A stretch of 64,000 nt of DNA from Pseudogymnoascus destructans (taxonomy: Eukaryota > Ascomycota > Leotiomycetes > Thelebolales > Thelebolaceae). Shown piece after piece: positions 1-10,200 of this stretch (positions are counted from its first letter, which is position 1; each line of letters begins with the position of its first letter). The notes below the pieces were generated by a model that saw nothing but the letters and a program-made list of their open reading frames with translations, did no database searches and was not told where the DNA came from. The stretch covers positions 1,528,501 to 1,592,500 of the forward strand of contig NW_020167525.1 in the NCBI RefSeq assembly GCF_001641265.1, read 5' to 3'. A program made the translations under genes and the position numbers.

Positions 1-1348
1 TACCATAAACCGTAGGCACACCACTACCACCCACACCCACCCACGCCTCCGCCATCTCCCTCTGCAGCGTATCTATACTAGGCTCCGGAACATCCCTCTC
101 AAACGGTATATTCGTCGAAAACCCAGCCAAGCAAAAGATATCCTTCACCCCACCCGTAGCCTCCTCCAGACTCTTCTGCAGCTTCTGCGCCAGCTTCGGC
201 GCATCACGGAGCTGCGAGTTAAAGATCAGCACAGCCGGTTGGTGCGTCTTCGCGTCCCATTTCCCAGCGAACCAGAGAGCGACCTCGGCGAGACTGTCGT
301 CGGTGTGCGCGCCGTCGATGAGCCAGTCGATGTTGTTCTCGTGGATGACTTGGCATCTGCCGGGCCACGAGGTTGAGGATAGTCCGCTCTGGATCTCTGG
401 GGGGGTGCAGTCTTCTGATATAGCCCCAACACCGAGTGTCTTGAGATGGGAACTTAGAGCTGCGATGGCTAGGCTGGCATTGTCTTTTTGGAAGTCCCCC
501 TCGAGGCTGAGTTTGAGTTCGTCGTGGGCGAACTCGGGACTCCGCTTCACGACTGTGAGTTCCGTGCCAGCTTCTGCTGCTCGTTCTTGCAGAACCTTCA
601 TTGCGTCCTCGGGCTGCGGGACAGTGAAGCAAGGCACGCCGGGTCTCATGATCCCGGCTTTGTTCCACGCGATCTCCCCCAGTGTGTCGCCGAGCATGCC
701 GACGTGATCGATGCCTAGCCTTGTGATAACTGAGGCCGTCTTTGCCTCTCTGGGTAGAATGTTGGTGCTATCATACTCGCCACCAATGCCACATTCAATT
801 ATCGCAGTCTGCACATTCTCCTTCAAGAAGGTATGTAGAGCCAGTATCGTAAGAAAGCGAAAGTAGCCAGGCTTAGACTCCGCCCCGTCTGGATTCGGGT
901 GGTCATTCTCCAGCGCGAAGGCCGTGTACTTATCCCATACCTCGAAGAATCGCTGTGTGAATAGTTCTTTCGAGATTGGTAGCCCATCCAACCGAATGCG
1001 CTCACGTGGGGTAATGAGGTGAGGGCTGGTGAAAACGCCTACCCTTCCCAAGGGCTTTCGGCCTTCTGCAACACCAAAAGTATTTTGGGTTAAGAGATAA
1101 TGTTTCAGCATCGAGTCAAGCATGGCACAAACGCTGCCTTTCCCCTTTGTGCCCGCGACGTGGATGACCCGGAGGTCATTAAAACTCGCGGGGGTGTATC
1201 TCAGTTTCCGGAGCCAATCCAGCATTTCTGGAATGGCCAGGCTGTTGGCGTTTGAGGACGACACCATAGACACCACCGCCTGGTTTGATTGTAACTCATT
1301 GAGAAGAGAGAGGGCTTGCTTATATGTTGGCGCTGGATTGGGTGCCAT
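1..1348 (-). CDS. Folylpolyglutamate synthase paralogue 1, 3' end outside window
   Basis: Adds glutamates to reduced folates in an ATP-dependent Mur-ligase-type reaction, in cytosol or mitochondria. The frame is open from the ATG at 1348 to the left edge (about 449 codons) with no intron visible. Seen motifs: the P-loop region VAGTKGKGSVCAMLDS near residue 67, the folate-binding FTSPHLITPRERIR, ECGIGGEYDSTN, LGIDHVGMLGDTLGEIAWNKAGI and, later, WLIDGAHTDDS. These are the family's signature blocks in the right order. The start is chosen because the MAPNPAPTYKQALSLLNELQ beginning matches fungal relatives. It is divergent from the paralogue at 2260, with the tRNA gene between them. The C-terminus lies outside the window. 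Identification is firm; choosing between folylpolyglutamate and dihydrofolate synthase activity rests on overall resemblance. Confidence 0.9.
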   Translation of the reverse strand, partial: MAPNPAPTYKQALSLLNELQSNQAVVSMVSSSNANSLAIPEMLDWLRKLRYTPASFNDLRVIHVAGTKGKGSVCAMLDSMLKHYLLTQNTFGVAEGRKPLGRVGVFTSPHLITPRERIRLDGLPISKELFTQRFFEVWDKYTAFALENDHPNPDGAESKPGYFRFLTILALHTFLKENVQTAIIECGIGGEYDSTNILPREAKTASVITRLGIDHVGMLGDTLGEIAWNKAGIMRPGVPCFTVPQPEDAMKVLQERAAEAGTELTVVKRSPEFAHDELKLSLEGDFQKDNASLAIAALSSHLKTLGVGAISEDCTPPEIQSGLSSTSWPGRCQVIHENNIDWLIDGAHTDDSLAEVALWFAGKWDAKTHQPAVLIFNSQLRDAPKLAQKLQKSLEEATGGVKDIFCLAGFSTNIPFERDVPEPSIDTLQREMAEAWVGVGGSGVPTVYG

Positions 1349-1808
1349 CTTGGCTGGCGATATAGTCGAGTAATGGAAATGCAGTAATGATCTGATGAGC
1401 CTTGGAGGAAGAAGGGTAGGGCGGATCATTATTAAAGAAAGAGGCTAGGGAATCGATCCGCAGCTTATATGAAGAAGCTTTTGATAATACACAATGATCA
1501 TCATCGTCGTCCCATGCTGTTGAAGTTCTGGGTAGAGAGAGCAGATGTGATGAGGTCGGGAACTGTTTGTTGCCGTCAGCCTTGTCAGCCTCGCGCCGTC
1601 AAAACATCGCGCGGGGCGCTTCAAAAACCAGAGGAAAACCGTTGTTGGTCAAATTGTTTCCAGTGACCATAAACGAAATAAATATTCCTAGTGAATGTTA
1701 GACCTTTTCAATCAGCCAGCTATTCAAAAATTCAAAAATAAATAAATAAAAAACCACTAATCCTACTATCTGTATCCTACCTAATACCCGTTCCGAACTC
1801 CAACCCAC
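1349..1808. other. Intergenic, upstream of FPGS paralogue 1 and the tRNA
   Basis: Probable promoter of the left FPGS gene, becoming A/T-rich towards 1740. No coding frame with recognisable content was seen; a 65-codon frame at 1469-1666 has no family resemblance. Confidence 0.5.
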
Positions 1809-1902
1809 TCCGAACTGGTGTATCGGTAACATATCCGCCTCTCACCATTTCGAAAGAATTATGAATCCGCGGTTGCGCGGGGTTCGACTCCCCGGTTCGG
1901 AA
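1809..1902 (+). tRNA. tRNA-Glu (CTC) with an intron
   Basis: The acceptor stem TCCGAAC (1809-1815) pairs with GTTCGGA (1895-1901). A D-arm GTGT/ACAT follows, then an anticodon loop with CTC at 1841-1843, and the T-arm CGGGG-TTCGACT-CCCCG. About 23 nt at 1845-1867, directly after the base 3' of the anticodon, do not fit the cloverleaf and are read as the usual nuclear tRNA intron. The first anticodon-stem pair is a mismatch. The 5' half closely resembles eukaryotic tRNA-Glu. A run of nine T starts 38 nt after the 3' end. Confidence 0.82.
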
Positions 1903-1939
1903 TATTTCAGAACCATCTACTCTCAAGTAGACCAGTCCA

Positions 1940-1976
1940 TTTTTTTTTGTTTTTTGTTTTTTGTTTTTTGTTTTTA
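1940..1976 (+). terminator. Pol III poly-T terminator inside a T6G microsatellite
   Basis: A run of nine T (1940-1948) is followed by a repeated GTTTTTT heptamer. It lies just downstream of the tRNA gene and can act as an RNA polymerase III terminator. It is also a slippage-prone simple repeat. Confidence 0.6.
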
Positions 1977-2259
1977 TCTATTTTTTGCCGATTTCTAGTG
2001 CCGTTAAGTTACCTAGTAGACGTAAATTAATTTGACACTCTAGGCGGGATGATGCTCTAGCTTCTCGGATTAATGCTTGATCCACATCCCCGATGCCCTC
2101 CGGTCTACTAACCTCAACAGCTCTATGTCACGTTTCTACAGACTATGACGAGCGGGAATGACAATCCCTTCATTTTGGCATCGGCCAAATCCCCTCGCGC
2201 CATATAAACGGAGTGCATTCTTAAAACCCGCGTTCGCCTTTTCCAGGCATTGCACGCCC
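1977..2259. other. Intergenic, upstream of FPGS paralogue 2
   Basis: Probable promoter and 5' leader of the gene starting at 2260. No further features seen. Confidence 0.45.
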
Positions 2260-3814
2260 ATGGCAAACCGGACCTATGATGTTAGAACCCTGCGAGCTGT
2301 ATGAGACCATTGCTAACTATTACAGGACGCCCTCGACTGCCTGAACAGTCTCCAGACCAAATTCAAGACCCTCAATGAAAGACGAGCAGCTGGCGTGCAG
2401 CCAGGTCCACCTCACTATGAAAACACCCTCCACGCCCTCAACCGCCTTGGCTATAAAGTCCGTATCCTCCCTCCATCCACTCCTTCCAACCCCCATTCTA
2501 ACACCCCCCCAGCCACACGATCTCGATTGCCTAAACATCGTCCACGTCGCCGGCACAAAAGGCAAAGGCACCACCAGCGCCTACGTGGACTCCATCCTCG
2601 CCGCCTACCAGCGGAGCCACGGTCTCCCCTCCAAAATCGGCCTCTTCACCTCCCCCCACCTCGTCTCCGTACGTGAACGCATCCGCATCAACTCCCTGTC
2701 CATCACTACCGAGAAGTTCACAAAGTACTTCTTTGACGTCTGGGACCGCCTCGATCTATACAATGCCAAAGAAGGCCTTGGCGCCTTGGATAAGCCTCCG
2801 TATTTCCGCTTTCTGACGCTGATGAGCTTCCATGCTTTTGTGTCTGAGGGTGTTGATGCAGCGGTCTATGAGGTTGGGCTCGGTGGCGAGTACGATGCCA
2901 CGAATGTCATCGCACAGCCTGCTGCTACTGGTATCTCGACCCTGGGAATCGATCACGTGGATGTGCTGGGTCACACTATCGAAGAGATCGCGTGGCACAA
3001 AGCGGGTATCCTAAAGCATGGCAGTCCAGCATTTTCAGTCGAACAGCTCCCTGCGGCCGCGGGCGTGGTGGCGAAGAGGGCGCAGGAGAAGAACGTCGCG
3101 ATTGAAGTTCTACTTGTCGACCCACGCCTCAAAGACGTCCGCATAACACCCGACGCCAAGTTCCAGAAGCAGAACGCAAGTCTCGCCATCTCCCTCACAG
3201 AAACGGTGATGAAGCGTCTCCAGCCAGATTTCAAATTACCCCCCGACACCCTCCCAAAGGAATTCATAGACGGTCTAGAACAGGTCGTTCTCCGCGGCCG
3301 CTGCGAAACGAAGGTCGAAGGCAACATCCGCTGGTTCATAGACGGCGCTCACACAGCCGACAGCCTCAAAGTCTCCGCGCAATGGTTCGGCGGCGAGAGC
3401 GCCAAGCACAGCGCCAGCAAACGCGTGTTGATATTCAACCAGCAAGGCCGCGAGGGGGCCGTCGAGCTACTCGAGGGGCTATATCACGGGATTGCGGAGC
3501 AGGGACTCGTGAAGTTCGATCATGTGGTGTTTTGTACGAATATCACGTATGCGGAGGGGTATAAGAAGGATTTCGTCAATGTGGGGTATGATCCCGCTGC
3601 GATCAAGGGGATGACGATGCAGAAGGCGTTTAAGGAGAAGTGGGAAAAGATGGATCCGGGGGCGACGGTGGTGCTGAGTGACACTATTGAGGGGGCGTTG
3701 GGGCATGTGAGGGGGTTGGCGGGGGAGGGGGGGGAGGTGCAGGCGCTGGTTACGGGGAGCTTGCATCTTGTTGGTGGGGCGCTAGGCGTGCTTGAGGGGG
3801 ATGATGCGTTGTGA
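2260..3814 (+). CDS. Folylpolyglutamate synthase paralogue 2
   Basis: Proposed exons are 2260-2280, 2326-2457 and 2513-3814, giving 484 aa. Both introns (45 and 55 bp) have GT..AG ends and CTAAC branch points, and splicing keeps phase 0. The spliced N-terminus (MANRTYDDALDCLNSLQTKF) matches the family, whereas the longest open frame from 2375 starts inside exon 2 in the wrong frame. Motifs: VAGTKGKGTTSAYVDS, LFTSPHLVSVRERIRIN, EVGLGGEYDATN, LGIDHVDVLGHTIEEIAWHK, LRGRCETKVEGNIRWFIDGA. It is a full-length Mur-ligase-fold enzyme of folate metabolism. It diverges noticeably from the left paralogue, so this is an old duplication or two related acquisitions, not a recent tandem copy. Confidence 0.88.
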
Positions 3815-4264
3815 AGGGTTAGGATGTAATTAATAGAAATAACCAGAGAGAAGGCGCTGTTTCTGTTCCCTATCATTCTCTAGTCCTGGTGGGGATTGAC
3901 TTTAGCGAAATATTTCTCCCAGTATATATAGACCTCTCCCGAAGCAGTAGCATTGTTTCCGGTTCAAGTGTCAACATTGGAGTAAGAAGCGAGGCAGGTG
4001 GCTGTGGTTCTGCCTCCAGAGGTGGCGCCGTTTACTCCGAGGCCTTGGGGGCGGATGTATGTGAGATTCTGTCATATAGAGGCAGTGAGAAGGTCATGGT
4101 GGTGGCAGGGGGTTGGTGGTGAGAATTAAATGACAGCAGCGTTGCCTTCAGTGACGGTAAGAGCATCAACAAGTGACAGCACTTGAGTCTGACACGTCGG
4201 CTCCATAGAGACTGCGGTTCCACCACATATCCAAACCACCATTCTGCTTCATATAGTTGGGCTC
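3815..4264. other. Intergenic before the hAT insertion
   Basis: Downstream region of FPGS paralogue 2. Short frames at 3889-4122 and 4032-4226 overlap on opposite strands and have no recognisable content. Confidence 0.5.
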
Positions 4265-6952
4265 GTTGACCACAGTGTTCGGCAGATACTACCCAGGTAG
4301 TATCTGGGTCCTCGCCAGGTAAGGTAAGTATCTGAGCGACTTTGCTCAGGTAAGGTAGGTATTTACAGATACTTTAGCAGGTAGTTGAGCCTCAATTCCG
4401 TATACAAAAATGACGCTTTTGATATTTGAAATAGATAATGATATGTAACTAGAATATGTAACTAGAAAAGTGAAACTCGTGACAAATATAATAATAAAAT
4501 AGACAGCCCCTATTCCTATTCTTCTGCCTCATCATCTGCATCATCACCGTCGCTGTCGGCATCTGGTAAATAACCCCAATTCCGTAAGCAAAGCAGATAT
4601 CTAATTGTCGATGGCGACAATCTATTCCTTTTCTTAGTAATGATATCGCTACCATTGCTAAATACCCGTTCTGATGGTGCTGATGTCGCAGGAATTGCAA
4701 GATGGTCTCGAGCAACTTGAGCAATTATTGGATATTGATATTGCTTTGCAGACCAATATTTGAGAATATCAGTATGCTCACCAGGCCGTGGTTCAAGCAT
4801 CCATCGTTTCCATTCTGGTTCTTCAAATGATATACCCTCTGATGCAAATAAATCTTCATCAGAATCTGGTTCTTGCACTCTAGTATTTGCATTTCCTAAT
4901 GCATCTGCAAGAGCTGTTTCACGTTCAATACGCTCTGTATCAAGATGATATTGCCGTGTCTTATATGTTCTACAAACATCTTCAAACTGTGCTCTTGCCC
5001 GTGTGATTCGTACATGATCTGTACTATCTGGATATATCTTTTTAAACACTGTATGGTTCATCCGTGGATCGCAAATTGTAGCTACAGCTGAGTGCTTACA
5101 TTGCTGATTTGTTGCAAGAGTATAATACGCGTGAAGCTTTTGATAAGCTACTGTGCATGCAATACCAATTGCTGAGTGCTCGCCAACTTCTTGTTGCATC
5201 TTCTTAACTTTATTTATCATTTTAAGATAAAGTGGAATAGCAAAGTTAAGTGACGGATATGTATCACTTTGTAGCCGTCTTGATGGTTTGAGAAATATTA
5301 AGAACAGTCGTTCAAGATCTTTAATAACAGCCCAATCTCCTGTAGTTAATGCAATATCTTTCATACTAATATCAAGCTGTTGTGTTATGCATACTGCTGT
5401 GATTGGTATTTGGAGTTTTAATGCTGTATCAAGCATACGATGTGTTGAATTCCATCGTACTGGCATATCAAGTGATAGTTGCTGTGGTTTTAAACCTATA
5501 GCTTTGACTTGTCGTTGTAAAGCATCCTTCCATGCTCGTCGATTACGAAAGACATAGATATGTCTTCGTAGCTTTGCAAGAGCATTCATGACTTCCACAT
5601 GACTATCTCTACTAAATGGAATCCGAGCTGCACCTTGCTCACACCGGTATGTCTCTGTCTCTACATCTGGTTCTGCTTTTAAACTCGTAAGAGCGGCTTG
5701 AACTGCGAGATTTATGATATGTGCAATACACCGGACATCGCCTTCTTTGACAGTAAATGTCCAAGGTTGTTGAGTTGATGTTTGGGCGTTGCTAGCCAAT
5801 TTCTCATATTCTGAGAGCATCACAGTATTTGATGATGCGTTGTCTCGGGTGCATGTAAAGATAGCGCCTGTAATAGCTATACTATCTGTTACAGCTGCTA
5901 ATTGCTGAGCTAAGTATTCACCGCTATGAATAGGCTCTTGAAGATGTATCACATCAAGCAATTTTGATTTCTGCTGCCATTTATCATTAATCCAATGAGC
6001 GGTAACAGCAGCATACTCTGTATAGTTCCGTGCAGACCATGCATCTGTCGTTATGGATATCCGGCCTCCATGTATAATATGAGAATGGAGTTCAAGCTGT
6101 AGTATGCCTCGGTGATATGAGAATTGGCGTTGTAGTTCTCGGTGCAATGTTCTTGACGAAAGTGATAACACAGATGGACTTAAGAACCGTACTAATTGAC
6201 GATATGAATAGCTTTCGATAATGCGTAAAGACAGGTTATTAGATACTATAAACGATAGCACTAACTCTCTATATTTGGCTGGATTGTTTGTTGGTCTTGA
6301 TTCATGGGTCGCTGGTCTCTGAGGCTCAAAAAATGATGATGTGCTGCTAGATTGACTTGAAGGCGCTGTATTCTTGTGTTTAAGAGCATCATAGATTCCT
6401 TTATGCTTAAGACTATAGTGTTTCCAAAGATTGCCAGTTGAAGCAGCAGCTTGAGCATGGGTTTGAGCTGCGGGCGAGTATCCGCAATTAGGCTGCATAC
6501 AGCATACTTTGATAGTTGGCGGGTTGCTCTCAAGTAGTATTCTTGAATATAGTTCCTTCGTGAACAGCAGCGACTGCGTTGGCGGTAGCATTTGGCTAGG
6601 CGGGTGTAGACGGACAGGAATTGGATTTGATTGCTGAAAAGGGGTAAAAAGCCCTGGTAGGGCTGGCTCATCGTGAGGATTATAGCCATCAAGGTCCGTC
6701 GGCACGTCTGACAACGGAGAGTCACTCATTTTCACGGCAATTATCACCATATCAAGCATGAAGACGAGTATTTCAACGTTAGCATTTGTGCGGCTTGGCT
6801 ACACTTGGCAATACTTGGCATGTATCTGGGTAAGTATCTGAAAATACCGGGATACTCAGGTATTTTGAGAATGAGCCCAGGTAGGTAATTACCCAGGTAA
6901 TTACCTGAACACCACAGGTAATCAGGTATCTGTGCCGCACACTGGTTGACCA
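4265..6952 (-). mobile_element. Complete hAT transposon (4273-6944) with 8-bp target duplication
   Basis: The ends are imperfect inverted repeats: the left begins CAGTGTTCGGCAGATAC and the right, read inward, begins CAGTGTGCGGCACAGATAC. Both are flanked by the identical octamer GTTGACCA (4265-4272 and 6945-6952), the target duplication size of hAT elements. Both subterminal regions carry many CAGGTA/CAGGTAAGGTA motifs, plausible transposase binding sites. The 2672-bp element contains one uninterrupted transposase gene. The perfect duplication and open frame suggest a young, possibly active insertion, placed harmlessly between two genes. Confidence 0.9.
4516..6759 (-). CDS. hAT-family transposase
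   Basis: A 747-aa uninterrupted cut-and-paste transposase. In order: an N-terminal BED-type zinc finger around residues 90-140 (CCMQPNC, then H..KH), the RNase H-like core with TTDAWSARNYTEY and CTRDNASSNT supplying the two catalytic aspartates, IAHIINLAVQAAL, the conserved PVRWNSTHRML, and a C-terminal hAT dimerisation segment (IPATSAPSERVFS...KRNRLSP) whose glutamate is expected to be the third catalytic residue. Length fits autonomous fungal hAT elements (700-850 aa). Alternative starts lie nearby at the N-terminus. No intron is needed. It lies wholly inside the element at 4273-6944. Confidence 0.9.
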   Translation of the reverse strand: MLDMVIIAVKMSDSPLSDVPTDLDGYNPHDEPALPGLFTPFQQSNPIPVRLHPPSQMLPPTQSLLFTKELYSRILLESNPPTIKVCCMQPNCGYSPAAQTHAQAAASTGNLWKHYSLKHKGIYDALKHKNTAPSSQSSSTSSFFEPQRPATHESRPTNNPAKYRELVLSFIVSNNLSLRIIESYSYRQLVRFLSPSVLSLSSRTLHRELQRQFSYHRGILQLELHSHIIHGGRISITTDAWSARNYTEYAAVTAHWINDKWQQKSKLLDVIHLQEPIHSGEYLAQQLAAVTDSIAITGAIFTCTRDNASSNTVMLSEYEKLASNAQTSTQQPWTFTVKEGDVRCIAHIINLAVQAALTSLKAEPDVETETYRCEQGAARIPFSRDSHVEVMNALAKLRRHIYVFRNRRAWKDALQRQVKAIGLKPQQLSLDMPVRWNSTHRMLDTALKLQIPITAVCITQQLDISMKDIALTTGDWAVIKDLERLFLIFLKPSRRLQSDTYPSLNFAIPLYLKMINKVKKMQQEVGEHSAIGIACTVAYQKLHAYYTLATNQQCKHSAVATICDPRMNHTVFKKIYPDSTDHVRITRARAQFEDVCRTYKTRQYHLDTERIERETALADALGNANTRVQEPDSDEDLFASEGISFEEPEWKRWMLEPRPGEHTDILKYWSAKQYQYPIIAQVARDHLAIPATSAPSERVFSNGSDIITKKRNRLSPSTIRYLLCLRNWGYLPDADSDGDDADDEAEE

Positions 6953-7277
6953 TAAATGACTTGGGGAACCAATGAAGAGTAAGTATATATATATATATTT
7001 ACCTCGAAAGATAAGTAAAAAAATGGAAATAGTATTCCACTCATGATTTTACTGAAAATAATCACCGAAGAGATTGTATAGGATTGACTTCATTATAAAA
7101 TGACAATATAAAATGAAGTAGTTCATAGTTGCTAGGGCATTCGTAAAATAACATCTCATCATACCCCGCTACAAAAGCGTTCTCTCATAGGTGCTTCACC
7201 CATACCCCAACACCAGACGCCATACACGAAAATCCACAATTGGATCTTTAAACAAAACCAAAACACAGGACTGACAT
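6953..7277. other. Intergenic, 3' side of spc7
   Basis: A/T-rich, with a short TA run near 6987. Probably the spc7 3' untranslated region and terminator. No coding frame seen. Confidence 0.5.
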
Positions 7278-10200
7278 TCACTTCTTCCCTCTCGCAAACA
7301 GCCTCCCCTCTAACTCCTCCACAACCTCCACCCAACCCCGCCCCTCGGCAACCCCCTTGCCCAAAAATCTCCCCATGCTGTCCTCGTTGAACCTCTCTCC
7401 ATACACAACCCGTGCTGTGGTATTAAACTGCACTTCAAGTCCCTCTTCACCATTCTTCGTCGTAACATGGTAGCTCACCTCCACCTTGCTAGCCAGCGAC
7501 GCGAGCAGCATCCTCGATTTGATGACGATGCTCTCGTCGCTCGTCTTTGCAACATCAGTGGGATACACACGGTTCAATGCCTCGATGCCCTCGACGACAT
7601 TGAGGGATGTGGCCCAGCCAAAGCTGACAGTATCGAGGAGCTCCTTGATCGTTGTCTGTGACTGCGGCATACCGCGGATCCCATCACGGATGCTCTCCAC
7701 GAAGAAGGCCTTCTCTGGTGTCAACGGCAGAGGATTACGCTCGCGGTTCGCAGCGATGTACCAGAGATCAATACGCGAATTGGCCTGAGCATTCTTCGCT
7801 TGACCATCCTTGGTTCTGAACGACGATGCGTCGAATACCAGCTCCAGGTCACTGTGCAGAGACAACGAGAGGGTAGTCCCTGAGATTCCAGTGATAGTCC
7901 ACCCGTATTTCTCCTCAAGTGAGTCTGCCTTCGCCTTCAGCGCTGCGATTTCCGAGCCCGTCCATCCGCGGCATTCTTCGCGGATCTTGTCAGCCTCACC
8001 AATTTCATCCAGACAGGCCTGTTTCCTCTCGGTTGCGACCTTGAAGCGAGTCTCGTTCTCCTCCATTTGGCTGCGTAGCTCTTGGACCAACGCTTTCTTT
8101 GACTCAATATCGGCGTCGAGGGCCACAAGGCACTCCCGCGCCTCGGCGAGATCTTCTTGGTTGCAATTGGCGATTTCTTCCGCTGAAGTTTGTAAATCTG
8201 CCTCTTGTTGAAGTAATGTCTCGTACTTTTGTACAAGTTCTGGAACGACGTTGTCGAGTAGTTCCTGCTGCTTGGCCAAAGCGTCCGCATCGGAGGACAT
8301 GCCCTCCGCAATCGTGATGAGGCCATCTCGAAGACCATCCAGGAGTTTCATTCGCCACTCATACCACATGCCCTTACTGACGAGCCTCGAATGAGTCTTG
8401 ATGTTTCTGAATTGGTTATCCATGAGCTTCTTCACATCCGGAGTGGCAGAGATGTATTCCTGGAATAGAGGAGGATTTTCATCGAAAGTCTCCGTCTCTA
8501 TTTCACGAACCATCTTGCGGCCTTCAGAAATATACTTCTTCAGCTCACGGCAGGACTATAATGTGTTAGTTTGAGCATAAACTTGAGCCTGGGAATTACT
8601 TACATGTTGGAACAACTCAAGCATGGGAAGAGTGCAAGCAGCACTGACGACGCAGTTTTCCAATGATCCATCGTCCTTTCTAAGTTGGTCTTCTGACCCG
8701 TCCTGTGCAGCAGCATTAGGGGCAATTGTATGCCGCCTCTTCGTAGTTGTCAATTCCATGAACCTGATACTGGTCAGGTTTAGGAAATCTTGGAGCTGTA
8801 TGCGATCCTCAACGTCGTTTTCGTCCATAGCAATTGGATGATTTGACGTGGAACTAGCTTCGAACGGAATGGCAGTATCAGCTCCAACAATTGCTTCAGC
8901 GTCCTTGAACCTGGCCTGGCCTTTGGGAGTGGTGGCTGTAGCAATCTTGACAGGCGATGAAGCCGTGGTGGGCGTGGAGGCATTTCCACTTGTGAATTCC
9001 AAGCTTCGGCGGACTGCGCGGGTTAAACGCCCAGTTGTCTCTTCTTTTGATGGAGGTGCTCTCAGCTTGACGTTTTTGACGGGGCTACCTTCAAAGTTCT
9101 TTAGTCTCTTCGTACCGCCCTCATCATCATCGCCGTTTTCATCGTCATCGTCAAGTTCCGCAGGGCGCTTCCCAAGGATACCCTTGGCTGCTCCAACATG
9201 CAAGCTCTTGCGGCCTTTCAATGGCCGCTTCTTTGGGGTGAGGCTTTCAATCATTTCCTTGAGGTTGACTGTTGCATCTTTTTCATCATCCAATAGGTCT
9301 GCCTCCCTCTCCATGACTTTGCGCCCATCGTCGCGGTCCATCTCCTCTTCCCGCTCCCTATCTACCTCATGCTCAATGATTTCCGTATCGTTAAAGCGAA
9401 TGACACGAGCAGCATCACCCATTCTACTTGGCTGGAATGAGGATGCTTGGTCCCCAATTGAGCCGCGACGATCAAGAATCGCAGCGACGTGAGGAGATCC
9501 AAGCCCTGGCCGGTCTATCCCAACACCCGAAGAGCGTCTACTCTGAGGCTTGAGTATTATGCTTGGGGTCGCAGTATTGTTATCCATATTCCTTTGAAAT
9601 AGTTTGTTTGGGGTTGTTGGCTTTTTACTTGGTGTAAACCTGGGCGATGCATTGGCGGCTTTTATCTCTTTTTCGAATAGTCGCTGTGGCGAACCAGTGC
9701 GCATTGCAATGCTCTTTGACGGGGGAGTTTTCCCAGGAGTAGTTGGCCGCACCGGCTGCGGCGTGGCTTGCTTGGAAGGCGTGGTTGGCTTTTGAAGAGG
9801 GCTTGGTGTTGCCGCTGACTTCATCGCGTCTGTGGTCGCTGAAGATGTCTTGGGGGTCATGGACGTACTAAGGACGGAACTCCTGCGTAGACCTTTGCCT
9901 CTGGAGGCATGGATACTAGGGCTCCCAGTTTCGGAAGCAGTGGCGGCAGTTGGAACTGGGTGCTGAATAGACGATAGTACATCTGGTTGGAAAGGAGAAC
10001 TAAGAACCTCTGCATGGTCAACTTCTTCAACCAGTATTCGTTTGGCTTCTGGACTTGAAATGCTGCTTGGTGGATGTGCAACAATCTCGTTGTACGCAGC
10101 CTTGATGTCTGGATAAAGAGGCGCAGTCTTAGGTGTGCCGGGTTGAGCTGGTTGAATACCACCCATAGCCACTGTGAAATCCATGGTCTCATCGCCAAGA

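Noticed and set aside
2395..2676. 93-codon frame at the start of FPGS paralogue 2 as a separate gene
   Set aside because: Its first part is exon 2 of the FPGS gene; after the donor at 2458 it reads intron and out-of-frame exon 3.
4032..4226. 64-codon frame between FPGS and the hAT element
   Set aside because: Overlaps another unrecognisable frame on the opposite strand; no conserved content.
8848..9492. 214-codon plus-strand frame within spc7
   Set aside because: Low-complexity Ser-rich shadow of the spc7 coding strand.
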